The notes beneath the pieces were generated by a model, which saw nothing but the letters and a program-made list of their open reading frames with translations, made no database searches and was not told the DNA's origin. A DNA stretch of 64,000 nucleotides from Orbus sasakiae (GTDB lineage Bacteria > Pseudomonadota > Gammaproteobacteria > Enterobacterales > Orbaceae): NCBI RefSeq assembly GCF_039542345.1, contig NZ_BAABHY010000001.1:1178001-1242000 (forward strand), read 5' to 3'. The position numbers and the translations under genes were made by a program. Shown here in pieces: positions 25,135-34,397 of the stretch (the first letter of the stretch is position 1; every line of letters begins with the position of its first letter).

Positions 25135-25143
25135 GCTTAATGT

Positions 25144-25971
25144 TTAATGTAATTCTGTTGGAATAAACCAATAGTTATTAGGGTTGTTATCTTTTAAGTA
25201 CTGTTTAAACTCATCAGAACGATAAGCTTCCACAACGGCTTTAGCCCATTTAGACTCTTTATTGGTTTGCTTTACGGTTGCGACTAATACAAGTGGTTCG
25301 AGAATATCTTCTTGTAATAGTGTCGTTTTCGGGTCAACTTTTGCAGCGTACACAATACTGCCCGTTATCACGGCATAGTCTAGATCGGCAAGTGATCTTG
25401 GAATGGTCGCACTATCCATTTCAATAATGTCAATACCATATTTATTTTGCGCAATGTCATTGGCTGTTGCTTTAGTTAAAATAGTGCCATCTTTTAATGT
25501 AATCCAGCCAGCCTTTTGCAACAATGCATATGCCCTTGCTGTATTTGATGGATCTTGTGGAATGGCTACCTTATCACCTTTCGCTACCTGATTTAATGCT
25601 GTTTTTTTACCTGCATAGATACCGGCAGGTACTGTGGGGATTTTAGTGATACCGACTAAGTCACCATCGGTGCTTTTATTAAAATCTTGATAATAAGCCG
25701 TATGCTGATCAACATTTAAATCAATGTCACCATCATTAAGCGCAATATCGGCTAACCTTAAATTTGAAAAGTCGGTTGTTTTAATGATATACCCTTCTTT
25801 CTCTAGAATCGGTTTGATGGCGGTCATAAACAATTCGCTATAAGGACCTGGAGATGTACCTACTCGAATGATTTGTTGATTATCTGCACTGACCGTATTA
25901 TTTGATTTATCACAACCAACTAAACCACCAATAAATATCAATGGCAAAAATAGTGTTAATAGCTTTTTCAT
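25144..25971 (-). CDS. metQ: Methionine-binding lipoprotein MetQ
   Basis: This 275-residue NlpA-family lipoprotein has a signal peptide and lipobox LVGC (Cys20) and the ligand domain segments IRVGTSPGPYSELF, VDQHTAYYQDFN, VAIPQDPSNTARAYALLQKAGWI and DYAVITGSIVYAAK. It is anchored at the periplasmic face of the inner membrane and hands methionine to MetI/MetN. It is first in the operon, with an AGGAGTAAAT ribosome site. I looked for MetJ boxes (AGACGTCT tandem repeats) in 25972-26177 and saw no clear one, so the control of this operon is unclear. Confidence 0.95.
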   Translation of the reverse strand: MKKLLTLFLPLIFIGGLVGCDKSNNTVSADNQQIIRVGTSPGPYSELFMTAIKPILEKEGYIIKTTDFSNLRLADIALNDGDIDLNVDQHTAYYQDFNKSTDGDLVGITKIPTVPAGIYAGKKTALNQVAKGDKVAIPQDPSNTARAYALLQKAGWITLKDGTILTKATANDIAQNKYGIDIIEMDSATIPRSLADLDYAVITGSIVYAAKVDPKTTLLQEDILEPLVLVATVKQTNKESKWAKAVVEAYRSDEFKQYLKDNNPNNYWFIPTELH

Positions 25972-26177
25972 TATTTACTCCTAATTTAATATTTAAGGGT
26001 GTTGCTGCATTTATAATCTAACAATAAAAATTGCAGCTAATAAATATGAATTAAGCATAAAGATATAGCATTTAGTTATATCGTTCTTGTACATAGCACT
26101 ACATTACACAAAATTGATGAATCAATGACGATTAAAACGAGTCAAATAGGCAAATAGGCAAATATCACTCTCCAAGG

Positions 26178-27209
26178 CTATAATGCAACGCCCCAAGCCT
26201 GTGTAATATGAAGATCAACAATACAATTAGGTAATAACGGTAAAGGATGGTATGCGAGTAACACTTGCTCATCAAAAAAAGATAATGTAATTTCATATCG
26301 CTCCCCCTTAAAAATACTGTCAATCACTCTGGCTTTAATTCCATTACGTTCAATAATATGAACATGTTGTGGACGAATGACGATGGGATACGAACCTTTA
26401 GTTGACGATGCAAAAATAGATTGTAATTGAGCGGTGTTCAGCTGTTGATGACAATAATTAACAGAAGTATAAATAATGCAACCATTGCCGATGAATTGAG
26501 CAAGCCATTGATTTTGAGGCTGCTGGTAAATGGTATCAGGTGTTGCCCATTGAACAATTTCACCTTTATCTAATACTGCAATCTTGTCCGCTAAGGCCAT
26601 GGCTTCTGCTTGGTCATGAGTAACGTAGACAAAGGTTGCCCCTGTACGCCGATGAAACTGACGAAAAGTCATCTCCATTGACGTTCTAAGATGACGATCT
26701 AAATTAGATAAGGGTTCATCAAGTAATATTACTGATGGTTCGGCTATCAAACACCTGGCAAGCGCGACACGTTGTCGCTGACCACCACTGAGTTTTAATG
26801 GTGAGTAAGACGCCTTATCCGCTAATTGTACTGTTTCTAGCGCCTCACTCACGCGTTTTTGATATTCAGCCCCTTTTATACCTTTTAATTTTATGGGATA
26901 ACCCACATTATCCGCCACACTCATATGTGGCCATAACGCATAAGACTGAAAAACCATCCCCATATTACGTTTTTCGGCGGGAATGTTCGTCTGACGAGTG
27001 CTATCAAATAATAATTTTTGATTTAAGCTTATTATTCCACAATCTGGATTCTCTAATCCGGCAAGCATTCTTAATGTTGTTGTTTTACCACATCCACTAG
27101 GGCCTAATAATGCAATAAATGATCCTGGGTCAATATCTAAATTCAGATCGTGAACGATGGTTTGCTTTGCATACTGTTTATGGATGTTTCTTAGCATTAA
27201 GCCTGCCAT
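26178..27209 (-). CDS. ABC transporter ATP-binding protein, FbpC/PotA-like
   Basis: This 343-residue ATPase has Walker A GPSGCGKT, signature LSGGQRQRVALARCL, Walker B VILLDEPLSNLD, and H-loop VYVTHDQAEAMALADKI, the long DQAEA form shared by FbpC, PotA and MalK-type importers. A TOBE-like C-terminal domain (about 240-340; SYPIVIRPQHVHII) follows. It completes an importer with the two-domain permease (overlap of 13 bases) and the binding protein upstream. The ligand is not evident: the family includes Fe(III), spermidine/putrescine, phosphonate and sugar-phosphate importers. Confidence 0.92.
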   Translation of the reverse strand: MAGLMLRNIHKQYAKQTIVHDLNLDIDPGSFIALLGPSGCGKTTTLRMLAGLENPDCGIISLNQKLLFDSTRQTNIPAEKRNMGMVFQSYALWPHMSVADNVGYPIKLKGIKGAEYQKRVSEALETVQLADKASYSPLKLSGGQRQRVALARCLIAEPSVILLDEPLSNLDRHLRTSMEMTFRQFHRRTGATFVYVTHDQAEAMALADKIAVLDKGEIVQWATPDTIYQQPQNQWLAQFIGNGCIIYTSVNYCHQQLNTAQLQSIFASSTKGSYPIVIRPQHVHIIERNGIKARVIDSIFKGERYEITLSFFDEQVLLAYHPLPLLPNCIVDLHITQAWGVAL

Positions 27210-28879
27210 GGAATAGCCCCTTTCGGTAAATATCGACCAAATATAATCGTAGAAAACATCACTAACAACACGAATAGTGTAATCACAACAGATATCGCCG
27301 CGGCAAGGACGGAATCGCCACTATCATTAAAATTAAAAATTAATACGCCTAATGTTTCATTTCCGGCACTCCATAATAATGCCGATACGGTTAATTCATT
27401 TAATGCCGAAAGGAAAACAAGTAAACCACCTGCAAAAATGGATGGTGCAATAATCGGCCTAACAATATGGTGCATGGATTGCCAGCTTGAGGCGCCACTT
27501 AGTCTAGCCGCTTCTTCTAGCGCAGGGTCAAGTTGTATAAAACTCGCTTGAACTGGCTTAATAACGATAACAAAGAAACGCGCTAAATAAGCGAGCAAAA
27601 TAATCGTTATCGTACCAAGTAAGCTATAATTAGGAATAAAATTAGCCCATAATAAAATACAGGCAATGGCCAATACTGTACCCGGGATGGCATAGGGTAA
27701 GTCAAACAATGAAGCGGAAAGTTGTAATATGCGACTTCTTGTATGATGTAATATCCATACAAACGGTACACTAATGAACATTAAAATCACAACAGTGGTA
27801 CTGGTTAGTAATAAACTGTTTTTAAACGCCCTTAATGTTATTGGTTGTGTAAACAACATTTCATAGTATGCATGGAAACTCAACGTCTCCCACGAAAGCG
27901 GAATACCAACTGAAGGAACGAATGAACTTACTATTAATGCCGCCATTGGTGCAACTAAAATAAATAACAACACACATACCATTATCACTAAAATTAATCG
28001 GGTAATAAATTTAGAAAAGATGATCTGCACTGAACACCCAGATGTCACCGTTAGTTGGTATATGCTATGCCGCTGTAATCTTCGTTGGAAAGCGATACCA
28101 ATCAAACTTAATAAAATCACCAATAAAGATAAAATAGCCACTTGTGCTATCATTAAACCACCAAATGAAGCCATTTTTTGATAGATAAGCGTAGATAATA
28201 CATAATATCCAACCGGAATACCTAATATAGCCGGTATACCAAAATTACCAATTGCGGCAACAAACGCAATAGCTGCGCCCGCCATAATACCTGAACGTAA
28301 TAATGGTAATATAATCGTCAATAAAATTTTAATCGGTGACGCACCTGATAAACTAGCCGCTTCACTTAAATAACTTGGAATAGATGCAATATGCGTTCTT
28401 ACCGTCAAAAAAACTAATGGCATGTGTTGTATCCCCATCAATAATGAAATCCCCCCAGCTGAATACAAGGGTTGAGGACTACCTATTGCAGGCGCTAAAT
28501 TAATACTTTGTAACAGTGAACTCGATGGACCAAATAATTGTAACCAACTTAGCGCGGTAATTTGTGGCGGAATAATCAATGGCACCATAATGGCAAAAAT
28601 CCACACTGCACTAAAGCGTATCTTTGAATTTGATAATACAATGGCAAAGAAGGTACCTAATACCGTTGCAACGATTGTACTCAATACACCAGTTACTACC
28701 GTATTATATAACGCACTATAAGTAAGCGGATCTGACATCAACTCAAACCATACCGAATTATCCGTACTGACTCCCCACAATGCCTCAAGCAAGATTCGAA
28801 TAATGGGTAAAACACAAATAATAAAAAGTACGCCCCAAAAAAGATAGGTCGGTATCTTTTTCATATAGTGATTAAGCAT
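27197..28879 (-). CDS. ABC transporter permease, FbpB-type fused two-domain protein
   Basis: This permease has about 560 residues and two tandem binding-protein-dependent transport domains of about 6 helices each, as in the FbpB/AfuB group. Both EAA loops are visible: SEAASLSGASPIKILLTIILP in the first half and EEAARLSGASSWQSMHHIVRP in the second. The start is taken at the ATG at 28879, with GGA 7 bases upstream; a TTG at 28891 is also in frame. The upstream binding protein gene ends 18 bases before it. Ligand unknown. Confidence 0.9.
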   Translation of the reverse strand: MLNHYMKKIPTYLFWGVLFIICVLPIIRILLEALWGVSTDNSVWFELMSDPLTYSALYNTVVTGVLSTIVATVLGTFFAIVLSNSKIRFSAVWIFAIMVPLIIPPQITALSWLQLFGPSSSLLQSINLAPAIGSPQPLYSAGGISLLMGIQHMPLVFLTVRTHIASIPSYLSEAASLSGASPIKILLTIILPLLRSGIMAGAAIAFVAAIGNFGIPAILGIPVGYYVLSTLIYQKMASFGGLMIAQVAILSLLVILLSLIGIAFQRRLQRHSIYQLTVTSGCSVQIIFSKFITRLILVIMVCVLLFILVAPMAALIVSSFVPSVGIPLSWETLSFHAYYEMLFTQPITLRAFKNSLLLTSTTVVILMFISVPFVWILHHTRSRILQLSASLFDLPYAIPGTVLAIACILLWANFIPNYSLLGTITIILLAYLARFFVIVIKPVQASFIQLDPALEEAARLSGASSWQSMHHIVRPIIAPSIFAGGLLVFLSALNELTVSALLWSAGNETLGVLIFNFNDSGDSVLAAAISVVITLFVLLVMFSTIIFGRYLPKGAIPWQA

Positions 28880-28897
28880 TGAATTGTCCAATCGTAT

Positions 28898-29869
28898 TTA
28901 TTGCGTAAATAATGTTTTAAAACGTGCTTTGGCTGCCTGCTCATTATTTAGGATATTTTGATTATCTACCGACAGCAATTTAATTGCGTTTCGCTCTGGA
29001 AAACCAGCTGGCATGGGCATATCATTCATAGCTGGAATATACCCCATTTTAAGCACTAATTGCTGACCTGACTGTGATAATACAAAATCGACAAATTTTT
29101 GTGCAGCAGAAAGATTTTGACTATTAGCCATAATAGCAACAGGCTCTGTCACAATGCTCACGCCCTCTTTTGGGAAAATAAATTCAATGGGAGAGCCTTT
29201 GGCTTTAGCTCTAATCGCCATATAGTCAACTAAGACGCCATAAGGTTTAGTACCATTTGCAACAGCGGTCAATACACCACCATTCCCCCCTTGTGCAGTA
29301 GCACCATTTTCTTTTAACGCTTCATAATAGTTCCACCCAAGTTGGGGGATTGCCGTTAATGTTGCTAAGTGAATCATTGCAGCACCTGAATATAAAGGAC
29401 TTGGCATCACAACTTGTCCTTTAATAGCGGGATTAGCCAAATCTTGCCATTGCGTCGGTTTAAAGTCAGCTTGACGATGATAAGCAATACCGGTCGTGAT
29501 TAGTTTGGTGCCATAATAATAAAAATCACTATCATAAAATGAGGTATCATAATATTGTGCTTGTTCACTTTTGTAGGCATATAGCAGATTGCGCTGCTTA
29601 AATGATGCCATTGTAATTGAATCAGCAATAAGCAAAACATCTGGTTTAGTCACTCCCGCTTTAATCTCTGCTTCTAGGCGAGTAACTAGCTGTGTAGTGC
29701 CATCTCGAATCCAATCAACTTCAATATCAGGATACATGAGATTAAAACTGTCGACTGTCATTTGTGCATCAACGGGTATTTGACTTGTATAAAGTGTTAA
29801 TTTGTCAGCAAATGAGGATGTTGAAAATAGTATGGCTAGACAAGGAATGAGTCGTTTTAGCGAATACAT
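28898..29869 (-). CDS. Periplasmic substrate-binding protein, FbpA/AfuA-like
   Basis: The 323-residue protein has a signal peptide ending at SSFADKL and a mature part starting LTLYTSQIPVDAQM, the type of N-terminus seen in extracellular solute-binding family 1/6 proteins. DSFNLMYPDIEVDWIRDGTTQLV and KPDVLLIADSITMASFKQRNLL are the conserved ligand-cleft regions. FbpA proteins bind Fe(III) through two adjacent Tyr, but I see no clear conserved pair at the expected position; AfuA relatives bind sugar phosphates, and PhnS-like relatives bind 2-aminoethylphosphonate. The ligand therefore stays open. It is first in the operon and has a palindrome at its promoter. Confidence 0.85.
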   Translation of the reverse strand: MYSLKRLIPCLAILFSTSSFADKLTLYTSQIPVDAQMTVDSFNLMYPDIEVDWIRDGTTQLVTRLEAEIKAGVTKPDVLLIADSITMASFKQRNLLYAYKSEQAQYYDTSFYDSDFYYYGTKLITTGIAYHRQADFKPTQWQDLANPAIKGQVVMPSPLYSGAAMIHLATLTAIPQLGWNYYEALKENGATAQGGNGGVLTAVANGTKPYGVLVDYMAIRAKAKGSPIEFIFPKEGVSIVTEPVAIMANSQNLSAAQKFVDFVLSQSGQQLVLKMGYIPAMNDMPMPAGFPERNAIKLLSVDNQNILNNEQAAKARFKTLFTQ

Positions 29870-29902
29870 GATATGCCCCAGTGATTGTGTTAAACCTATG
29901 AC

Positions 29903-29918
29903 ATACTATAAATAGTAT
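29903..29918. promoter_or_regulatory. Inverted repeat upstream of the FbpA-like gene
   Basis: ATACTAT-AA-ATAGTAT is a perfect 7-base inverted repeat, 34 bases before the start codon. On the - strand it includes TATAGT, a likely -10 element, so a bound repressor would block the promoter. Confidence 0.5.
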
Positions 29919-29983
29919 CTGTGACGGCATTATGACAAATACAATAGAGAAGTGGTGTATGGAGAAATAAGAAAAAATGAGAT

Positions 29984-30019
29984 AAATAAGGTTTGTGTTT
30001 TCGCAAACAAACCTTATTT
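29984..30019 (-). terminator. Terminator after the M20 amidohydrolase gene
   Basis: AAATAAGGTTTG pairs with CAAACCTTATTT, and the inner GTTT/AAAC extends the stem. It is located 16 bases beyond the amidohydrolase stop codon. On the - strand a TATCTCATTTTTT run follows. Confidence 0.7.
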
Positions 30020-30034
30020 GATAATGTAATACAA

Positions 30035-31138
30035 CTAACCTAATACACGTTGCACGCAAGCTTTTGATATGTTAACGCCAATATCCATTGCATCAAGGTC
30101 AAAATGCATATTAGGATGATGCAGACCTGGTTGAAGATCGACCCCTAGTCCCCAAAATCCCGCTTTGATAGTAGGTTTTTGTCTTGGGTAATTAAAAAAG
30201 TCTTCACCACCTGGCGTATAAACGGGAGCGATTAATCCTTTATCGCCAAGTACATCTTTAATCCCTTGTGCAATAATCTCTGTCACTTCATCATTAATTT
30301 CAGCAGCAGGAATCTCTTTTGATACCACAGCATTAGCACTTGCACCGATAGAACGAGCTGCAAATTCGATCGCTTGTAATACTTTTGCTTTTAGTTCATC
30401 CATCGCTTGATTAGTGGGGGCTCTCAAATCCCAACATACATTTGCTTTGGCTGGAATCGAATTAGTCACACCCGCATCACAAAGACAACGTGTTGCTTTA
30501 GCGCTATAACAGAGTGCAGGATTCAAATGAATGGCATTAACCGACTGAATAGCAAGTGACGCAGCATCAAGAGCATTGATACCCAGATGTGGTCGAGCGC
30601 CGTGAGCTGGCACGCCAATAAAATCGACTTCGATAGTCGTAGAGGCAGAGTAATACATTGCAGGGGTTGCGAACCCTTTCGGACACTCTTCTTTAGGTCT
30701 CAAATGTAACCCCATAATGATATCAACATCATCAATCGCTCCCCCTTCGATCATAGCGAGGGCACCTGAACCTAACTCTTCTGCGGGTTGAAAAATAAAC
30801 TTGATACGACCTTTTTTGACAATGTTTTCTTGCATAACTTGCTGTGCAGTCGTTAACGCAATTGATGAATGAGCATCGTGCCCACACGTATGCATCGCAC
30901 AATGTTTACCATCGATAATATGGCCTAAAGCATCCATATCGGCTCTCAAAGCAAGTGTCGGTCCTGATTTACCACTATCATAAAGTGCAACAAGACCTGT
31001 TGTACCGTTAACATGCTCTGTAACTTGATAACCGGCTTTTTTAAGCTGCTCACTAATATAAGCTGATGTTTTATGCTCTTCAAAACCCAATTCAGGAATA
31101 GTATGTAAATATTGATAATGTTTAAATACCTGTGACAT
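30035..31138 (-). CDS. M20-family amidohydrolase (AbgA/HipO type)
   Basis: The 367-residue metalloenzyme belongs to the M20D group of N-acyl-amino acid, hippurate or indoleacetyl-amino acid hydrolases. Metal-binding and catalytic regions are LRADMDALG, HTCGHDAHSS, QPAEELGSGA and MGLHLRP, with the dimer-domain signature GVPAHGARPHLGINAL, and the late motif TPGGEDFFNYP. It is 15 bases downstream of yjiG and clearly cotranscribed with yjiH-yjiG. In E. coli those genes sit with isoaspartyl dipeptidase iadA; an M20 enzyme in that place suggests a different imported amide or peptide. The substrate is unknown. Confidence 0.9.
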   Translation of the reverse strand: MSQVFKHYQYLHTIPELGFEEHKTSAYISEQLKKAGYQVTEHVNGTTGLVALYDSGKSGPTLALRADMDALGHIIDGKHCAMHTCGHDAHSSIALTTAQQVMQENIVKKGRIKFIFQPAEELGSGALAMIEGGAIDDVDIIMGLHLRPKEECPKGFATPAMYYSASTTIEVDFIGVPAHGARPHLGINALDAASLAIQSVNAIHLNPALCYSAKATRCLCDAGVTNSIPAKANVCWDLRAPTNQAMDELKAKVLQAIEFAARSIGASANAVVSKEIPAAEINDEVTEIIAQGIKDVLGDKGLIAPVYTPGGEDFFNYPRQKPTIKAGFWGLGVDLQPGLHHPNMHFDLDAMDIGVNISKACVQRVLG

Positions 31139-31153
31139 GATAGCTACCTCAAA

Positions 31154-31630
31154 TTAAAACTGTATGATTAAACGCATCACAAACATGGCAATAATCGCAT
31201 TTAAAATACTGGTTAACATTAATAATGGCCAGTAACGTTTAGGAACATCCGCGACGCCCAATAAACGCCCCATATATTGTAATTGTGAACCCATTAAGAA
31301 AATAGCGGGGGCTAATATCGTGATATCTTGAATTCCTAATTGCTGATGAGCAAATAAACTTACCGCAACCCCCGTACCAGCTGATGCTGATAGCCAAGCT
31401 GTTAACAATACAGTGATAGCAACACCTGGTAGACTAAACACAGACATGACAGGTGAAAATATTATGCCTAATACGTCCATTAAACCGAGTAAATTAAGAA
31501 TTTGAGCAATCACATAAGCCATAAGTACATTCGGTAATAAGTTATTGATCGCAATATTAAATCCTTTGCGCGCACCAATGATAAAAATATCGAAGGGATT
31601 ATTGGTCTCTTTTTTGGTTTGATTACTCAT
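31154..31630 (-). CDS. yjiG: YjiG-like inner membrane protein (nucleoside-recognition/SpmB family)
   Basis: The 158-residue membrane protein has about four or five helices and the gate-like sequence NLLPNVLMAYVIAQILNLLGLMDVLG, then LTAWLSASAGTGVAVSLF and FLMGSQLQYMGRLLG. It matches E. coli YjiG (153). The family contains a nucleoside recognition or gate domain, seen also in the spore maturation proteins SpmA and SpmB. The protein is thought to act with YjiH as two halves of a transporter. The start overlaps the yjiH stop by 8 bases. Confidence 0.88.
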   Translation of the reverse strand: MSNQTKKETNNPFDIFIIGARKGFNIAINNLLPNVLMAYVIAQILNLLGLMDVLGIIFSPVMSVFSLPGVAITVLLTAWLSASAGTGVAVSLFAHQQLGIQDITILAPAIFLMGSQLQYMGRLLGVADVPKRYWPLLMLTSILNAIIAMFVMRLIIQF

Positions 31631-32297
31631 CAGTAAAATCCTTTTTATAAAACGTATTTAAAACAATACGGACAAATACCGCACCAACAAATTTCATTAC
31701 AAACATTAAAATTAATGGAATGACAACAGGTACAATTAACCATGCAAACATCGCCGAACCAATTGCAAAATAGTTATTAATAAGCCCTGCTCCAGAATAT
31801 TGCCAGGCTCCCATAATAATCAGATCTTTTTTACGAATCTCTTTATTGTCATAAAGCTCTTTGGTTAATGCTGCACCGGCATCGGTACTTTGTAAATCGG
31901 TGATCAGTGCAAGCCCAGTTAAACCAGGAATACCTAATACAGGTTTTAAAAGCGGGGTTAAAAGCTTGTGAGCGGCACGAATTGCACCATAATGGGTAAA
32001 TATTTCAAGTAAACCGAGCGCAAGCATCACCGTTGGTACTAATGAAAGTGCAAATAAAAAGCCTGCTTTCGCGCTAATCCCACCTTCCCCAACAAAGGTA
32101 TTTTTTTCTGGATGTTGCATGGTTCCAAATGAACCACCTAATGTGGTAAAGTCAAAAGCACCAAGCCACTTCATACCATTAACATTAAAGAAAAGTCCCG
32201 AAAAGAATAAAATGGCAATAATTAAAGCAAGATAAGCTTTGACACCAATTCTTATTGGCATCTTATTATCTTTATCACTATCTTTACTATCAGACAC
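31623..32297 (-). CDS. yjiH: YjiH-like inner membrane protein
   Basis: The 224-residue protein has a hydrophilic N-terminus (about 1-15, rich in Asp and Lys) and roughly five helices, with LSLVPTVMLALGLLEIFTHYGAIRAAHKLLTPLLKPVLGIPG and TDLQSTDAGAALTKELYD as the conserved gate-family segments. It matches E. coli YjiH (227). It is first in the yjiH-yjiG-amidohydrolase operon and preceded by GGAGGT 8 bases from the ATG, a strong ribosome site. A paired transporter for a peptide or N-acyl amino acid is a reasonable inference from the downstream hydrolase. Confidence 0.88.
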   Translation of the reverse strand: MSDSKDSDKDNKMPIRIGVKAYLALIIAILFFSGLFFNVNGMKWLGAFDFTTLGGSFGTMQHPEKNTFVGEGGISAKAGFLFALSLVPTVMLALGLLEIFTHYGAIRAAHKLLTPLLKPVLGIPGLTGLALITDLQSTDAGAALTKELYDNKEIRKKDLIIMGAWQYSGAGLINNYFAIGSAMFAWLIVPVVIPLILMFVMKFVGAVFVRIVLNTFYKKDFTDE

Positions 32298-32677
32298 GAA
32301 AAATACCTCCTACGTATTGTTTTATTTAATTATGATTTTAATTGAATTTCATCTTGTTACACAATTGCAAAAGTTATGCCATATAATCAGAATTTTAAAT
32401 TTTAACGACGAAAACCAAGATTTGATTTAATCATCAGTAATGATTCATACGCGATTACACATGCACAACTATAAAGGAGCAATTGGGCTAATTTATCATT
32501 AAAAATAATCGAGCTGATTATCATATAAGAATAATGCGCGAGTGCGAACAATTATAAGAAAAATTTAGTCGAACCTTGCAATATAAGGATTTGGTTATAC
32601 CTTACCAATCACATAATGTTGATGCAATAACCATTAAAAGTCGTGAGTAGCGTTGTAGGAAAGTTAATAAAATCGAC
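32298..32677. other. Intergenic stretch of about 380 bases with no supported gene
   Basis: This AT-rich region separates the convergent-to-divergent arrangement of yjiH (reading left, start at 32297) from nfo (reading left, stop at 32720). It must hold the yjiH promoter. I see no conserved ORF, RNA gene or strong repeat in it. Confidence 0.5.
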
Positions 32678-32701
32678 AAACTGGCTATAATTAGCCAGTT
32701 T
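32678..32701 (-). terminator. Hairpin downstream of nfo
   Basis: AAACTGGCTA pairs with TAGCCAGTTT (10 bp, loop of four), 18 bases after the nfo stop on the - strand. A T-rich sequence follows on that strand (TTTGTCGATTTTATT including the stem end). Confidence 0.65.
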
Positions 32702-32719
32702 AGTGAGGCAATGATAGCT

Positions 32720-33568
32720 TTATGCTGAGGCTGAAAGTGATTTTAACCACGCAATTTCATCTGGCCAGATATCTGGATCGACAGTTTCAAGAATGAGCGG
32801 GATGTCATCAATTCGTGGGTCTTGCATAATAAACTCAAATGCAACCTTACCAATATTTCCCATACCTAAGCTATGATGTCGGTCAACATGGCTTGCCAAT
32901 TCACTTTTTGCATCATTTAAATGCATACCGCGTAAATAGTTAAAACCGACAATTTTTTCGAACTCAGCAAACGTTTCTTCACAAGCTTTTTTCGTTCGTA
33001 AGTCATAACCAGCAGCAAAGGCATGACAAGTATCAATGCACACACCAACTCTTGATTTATCTTCGACTTGATCAATAATTTGCGCTAAGTGTTCAAATTT
33101 ATAGCCTAAATTAGAACCTTGCCCTGCCGTATTTTCAATAACCGCGACAACATCTTTTGTTTTATCTAAGGTCATATTAATGGACTGTGCAATTCGCGCT
33201 AAGCATTCATCCACTGAAATTTGACGCAAATCGCTACCAGGATGGAAATTTAAAAGTGTTAAACCCAATTGCTCACAACGCTGCATTTCATCTAAAAAGG
33301 CAGCACGTGATTTTTCTAGTTGTTCAGAATCAGGATGACCGAGATTAATTAAATAACTATCGTGTGGTAAAATTTGTTTACTACTATAACCATATTTTTC
33401 ACAATTGTGTTTGAACTTATCTATAGTCTGATTTTCTAATGGTTTGGCATGCCATTGACGTTGGTTCTTGGTAAAAAGTGCAAATGCGGTCGCCTTAATT
33501 TGATAGGCATTAATTGGCGCATTATCGACACCACCTGACGCGCTGACATGAGCGCCAATATATTTCAT
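32720..33568 (-). CDS. nfo: Endonuclease IV (AP endonuclease)
   Basis: This 282-residue zinc enzyme (E. coli Nfo 285) nicks DNA 5' to abasic sites in base excision repair. The start MKYIGAHVSASGGVDNAP is diagnostic. Metal-ligand regions visible are LLNFHPGS, VIENTAGQGSNLG, GVCIDTCHAFAAGYD, MHLNDAKSELASHVDRHHSLG and PLILETVDPDIW. All expected His, Glu and Asp ligands seem present. The gene is single, divergent from deoC with about 151 bases between the starts. A bidirectional upstream region carries both promoters. Confidence 0.97.
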   Translation of the reverse strand: MKYIGAHVSASGGVDNAPINAYQIKATAFALFTKNQRQWHAKPLENQTIDKFKHNCEKYGYSSKQILPHDSYLINLGHPDSEQLEKSRAAFLDEMQRCEQLGLTLLNFHPGSDLRQISVDECLARIAQSINMTLDKTKDVVAVIENTAGQGSNLGYKFEHLAQIIDQVEDKSRVGVCIDTCHAFAAGYDLRTKKACEETFAEFEKIVGFNYLRGMHLNDAKSELASHVDRHHSLGMGNIGKVAFEFIMQDPRIDDIPLILETVDPDIWPDEIAWLKSLSASA

Positions 33569-33719
33569 ACTGCATTCTCCATTGTTTTAATCATCATCTG
33601 ATTTTTAATCGATATCATAGCTAATTTAGCTGTAACGATAAAGCTATTGCACTAATTATCACATCTTGCTATGTTGGCTATACAACCTTTTCACTTATTC
33701 CCACACTATTGAGGTCAAT

Positions 33720-34397
33720 ATGTCAAAGCCAGTTGTTCAATTAGCATCTTATATCGATCATACCTTATTGAAAATGGACGCCACTCAAAATGAAATACAA
33801 ACTTTGTGTCAAGAAGCCATAAAATATCATTTCTGTGCGGTTTGTGTAAATTCTGCCTATGTACCATTTGTCAAAACACAGCTAGCTAATAGTTCGGTAA
33901 AAGTCTGTTCAGTGATTGGGTTTCCGCTTGGCGCAAGTTTAACATCAGTCAAAGTGTTTGAAACCAAAGCAGCAATTGAAGCTGGAGCTGATGAAATTGA
34001 TATGGTTATCAATATCGGACTACTCAAAAGTGATAATATCGCCGCTTTTATTGATGATATTCGCCAAGTTAAACTTGCATGCGGCTCTAAAATATTAAAA
34101 GTTATTTTAGAAACCTGTTTACTTACATCTGAACAAATTGAACACGTTTGTTTAATTTGTCGCGATTTGAATGTTGATTTTGTTAAAACATCAACAGGTT
34201 TTAGCTCAGGTGGTGCAACCATTAAGGATGTGACATTAATGCGAGTAACCGTCGGCACTAAAATCGGTGTTAAAGCTTCTGGTGGAATTAGAGATAAAGC
34301 AACAGCATTAGCAATGATTGATGCCGGAGCAACGCGCTTAGGTTGTAGTGCTGGTATAGCAATTGTAACTGGAGAAACAGGCAAATCGAGTTATTAG
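33720..34397 (+). CDS. deoC: Deoxyribose-phosphate aldolase
   Basis: The 225-residue class I aldolase splits 2-deoxyribose 5-phosphate into glyceraldehyde 3-phosphate and acetaldehyde in deoxynucleoside catabolism. YIDHTLLKMDATQNEI is the N-terminal signature, VIGFPLGA and DEIDMVINIG lie in the barrel, and the Schiff-base Lys is in VDFVKTSTGFSSGGAT; the proton-relay Lys is in GVKASGGIRD. The start at 33720 has GAGG 5 bases upstream; a longer in-frame ATG at 33666 lies before this site and is not credible. It stands alone, without deoA, deoB or deoD nearby. The size suits the short (about 220) DeoC class rather than the 259-residue E. coli form. Confidence 0.96.
   Translation: MSKPVVQLASYIDHTLLKMDATQNEIQTLCQEAIKYHFCAVCVNSAYVPFVKTQLANSSVKVCSVIGFPLGASLTSVKVFETKAAIEAGADEIDMVINIGLLKSDNIAAFIDDIRQVKLACGSKILKVILETCLLTSEQIEHVCLICRDLNVDFVKTSTGFSSGGATIKDVTLMRVTVGTKIGVKASGGIRDKATALAMIDAGATRLGCSAGIAIVTGETGKSSY

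Noticed and set aside
25972..26177. MetJ operator before metQ
   Set aside because: No AGACGTCT-type tandem repeat could be found in this stretch.
33857..34384. 175-codon frame opposite deoC
   Set aside because: Antisense shadow of the conserved aldolase gene, low-complexity composition.
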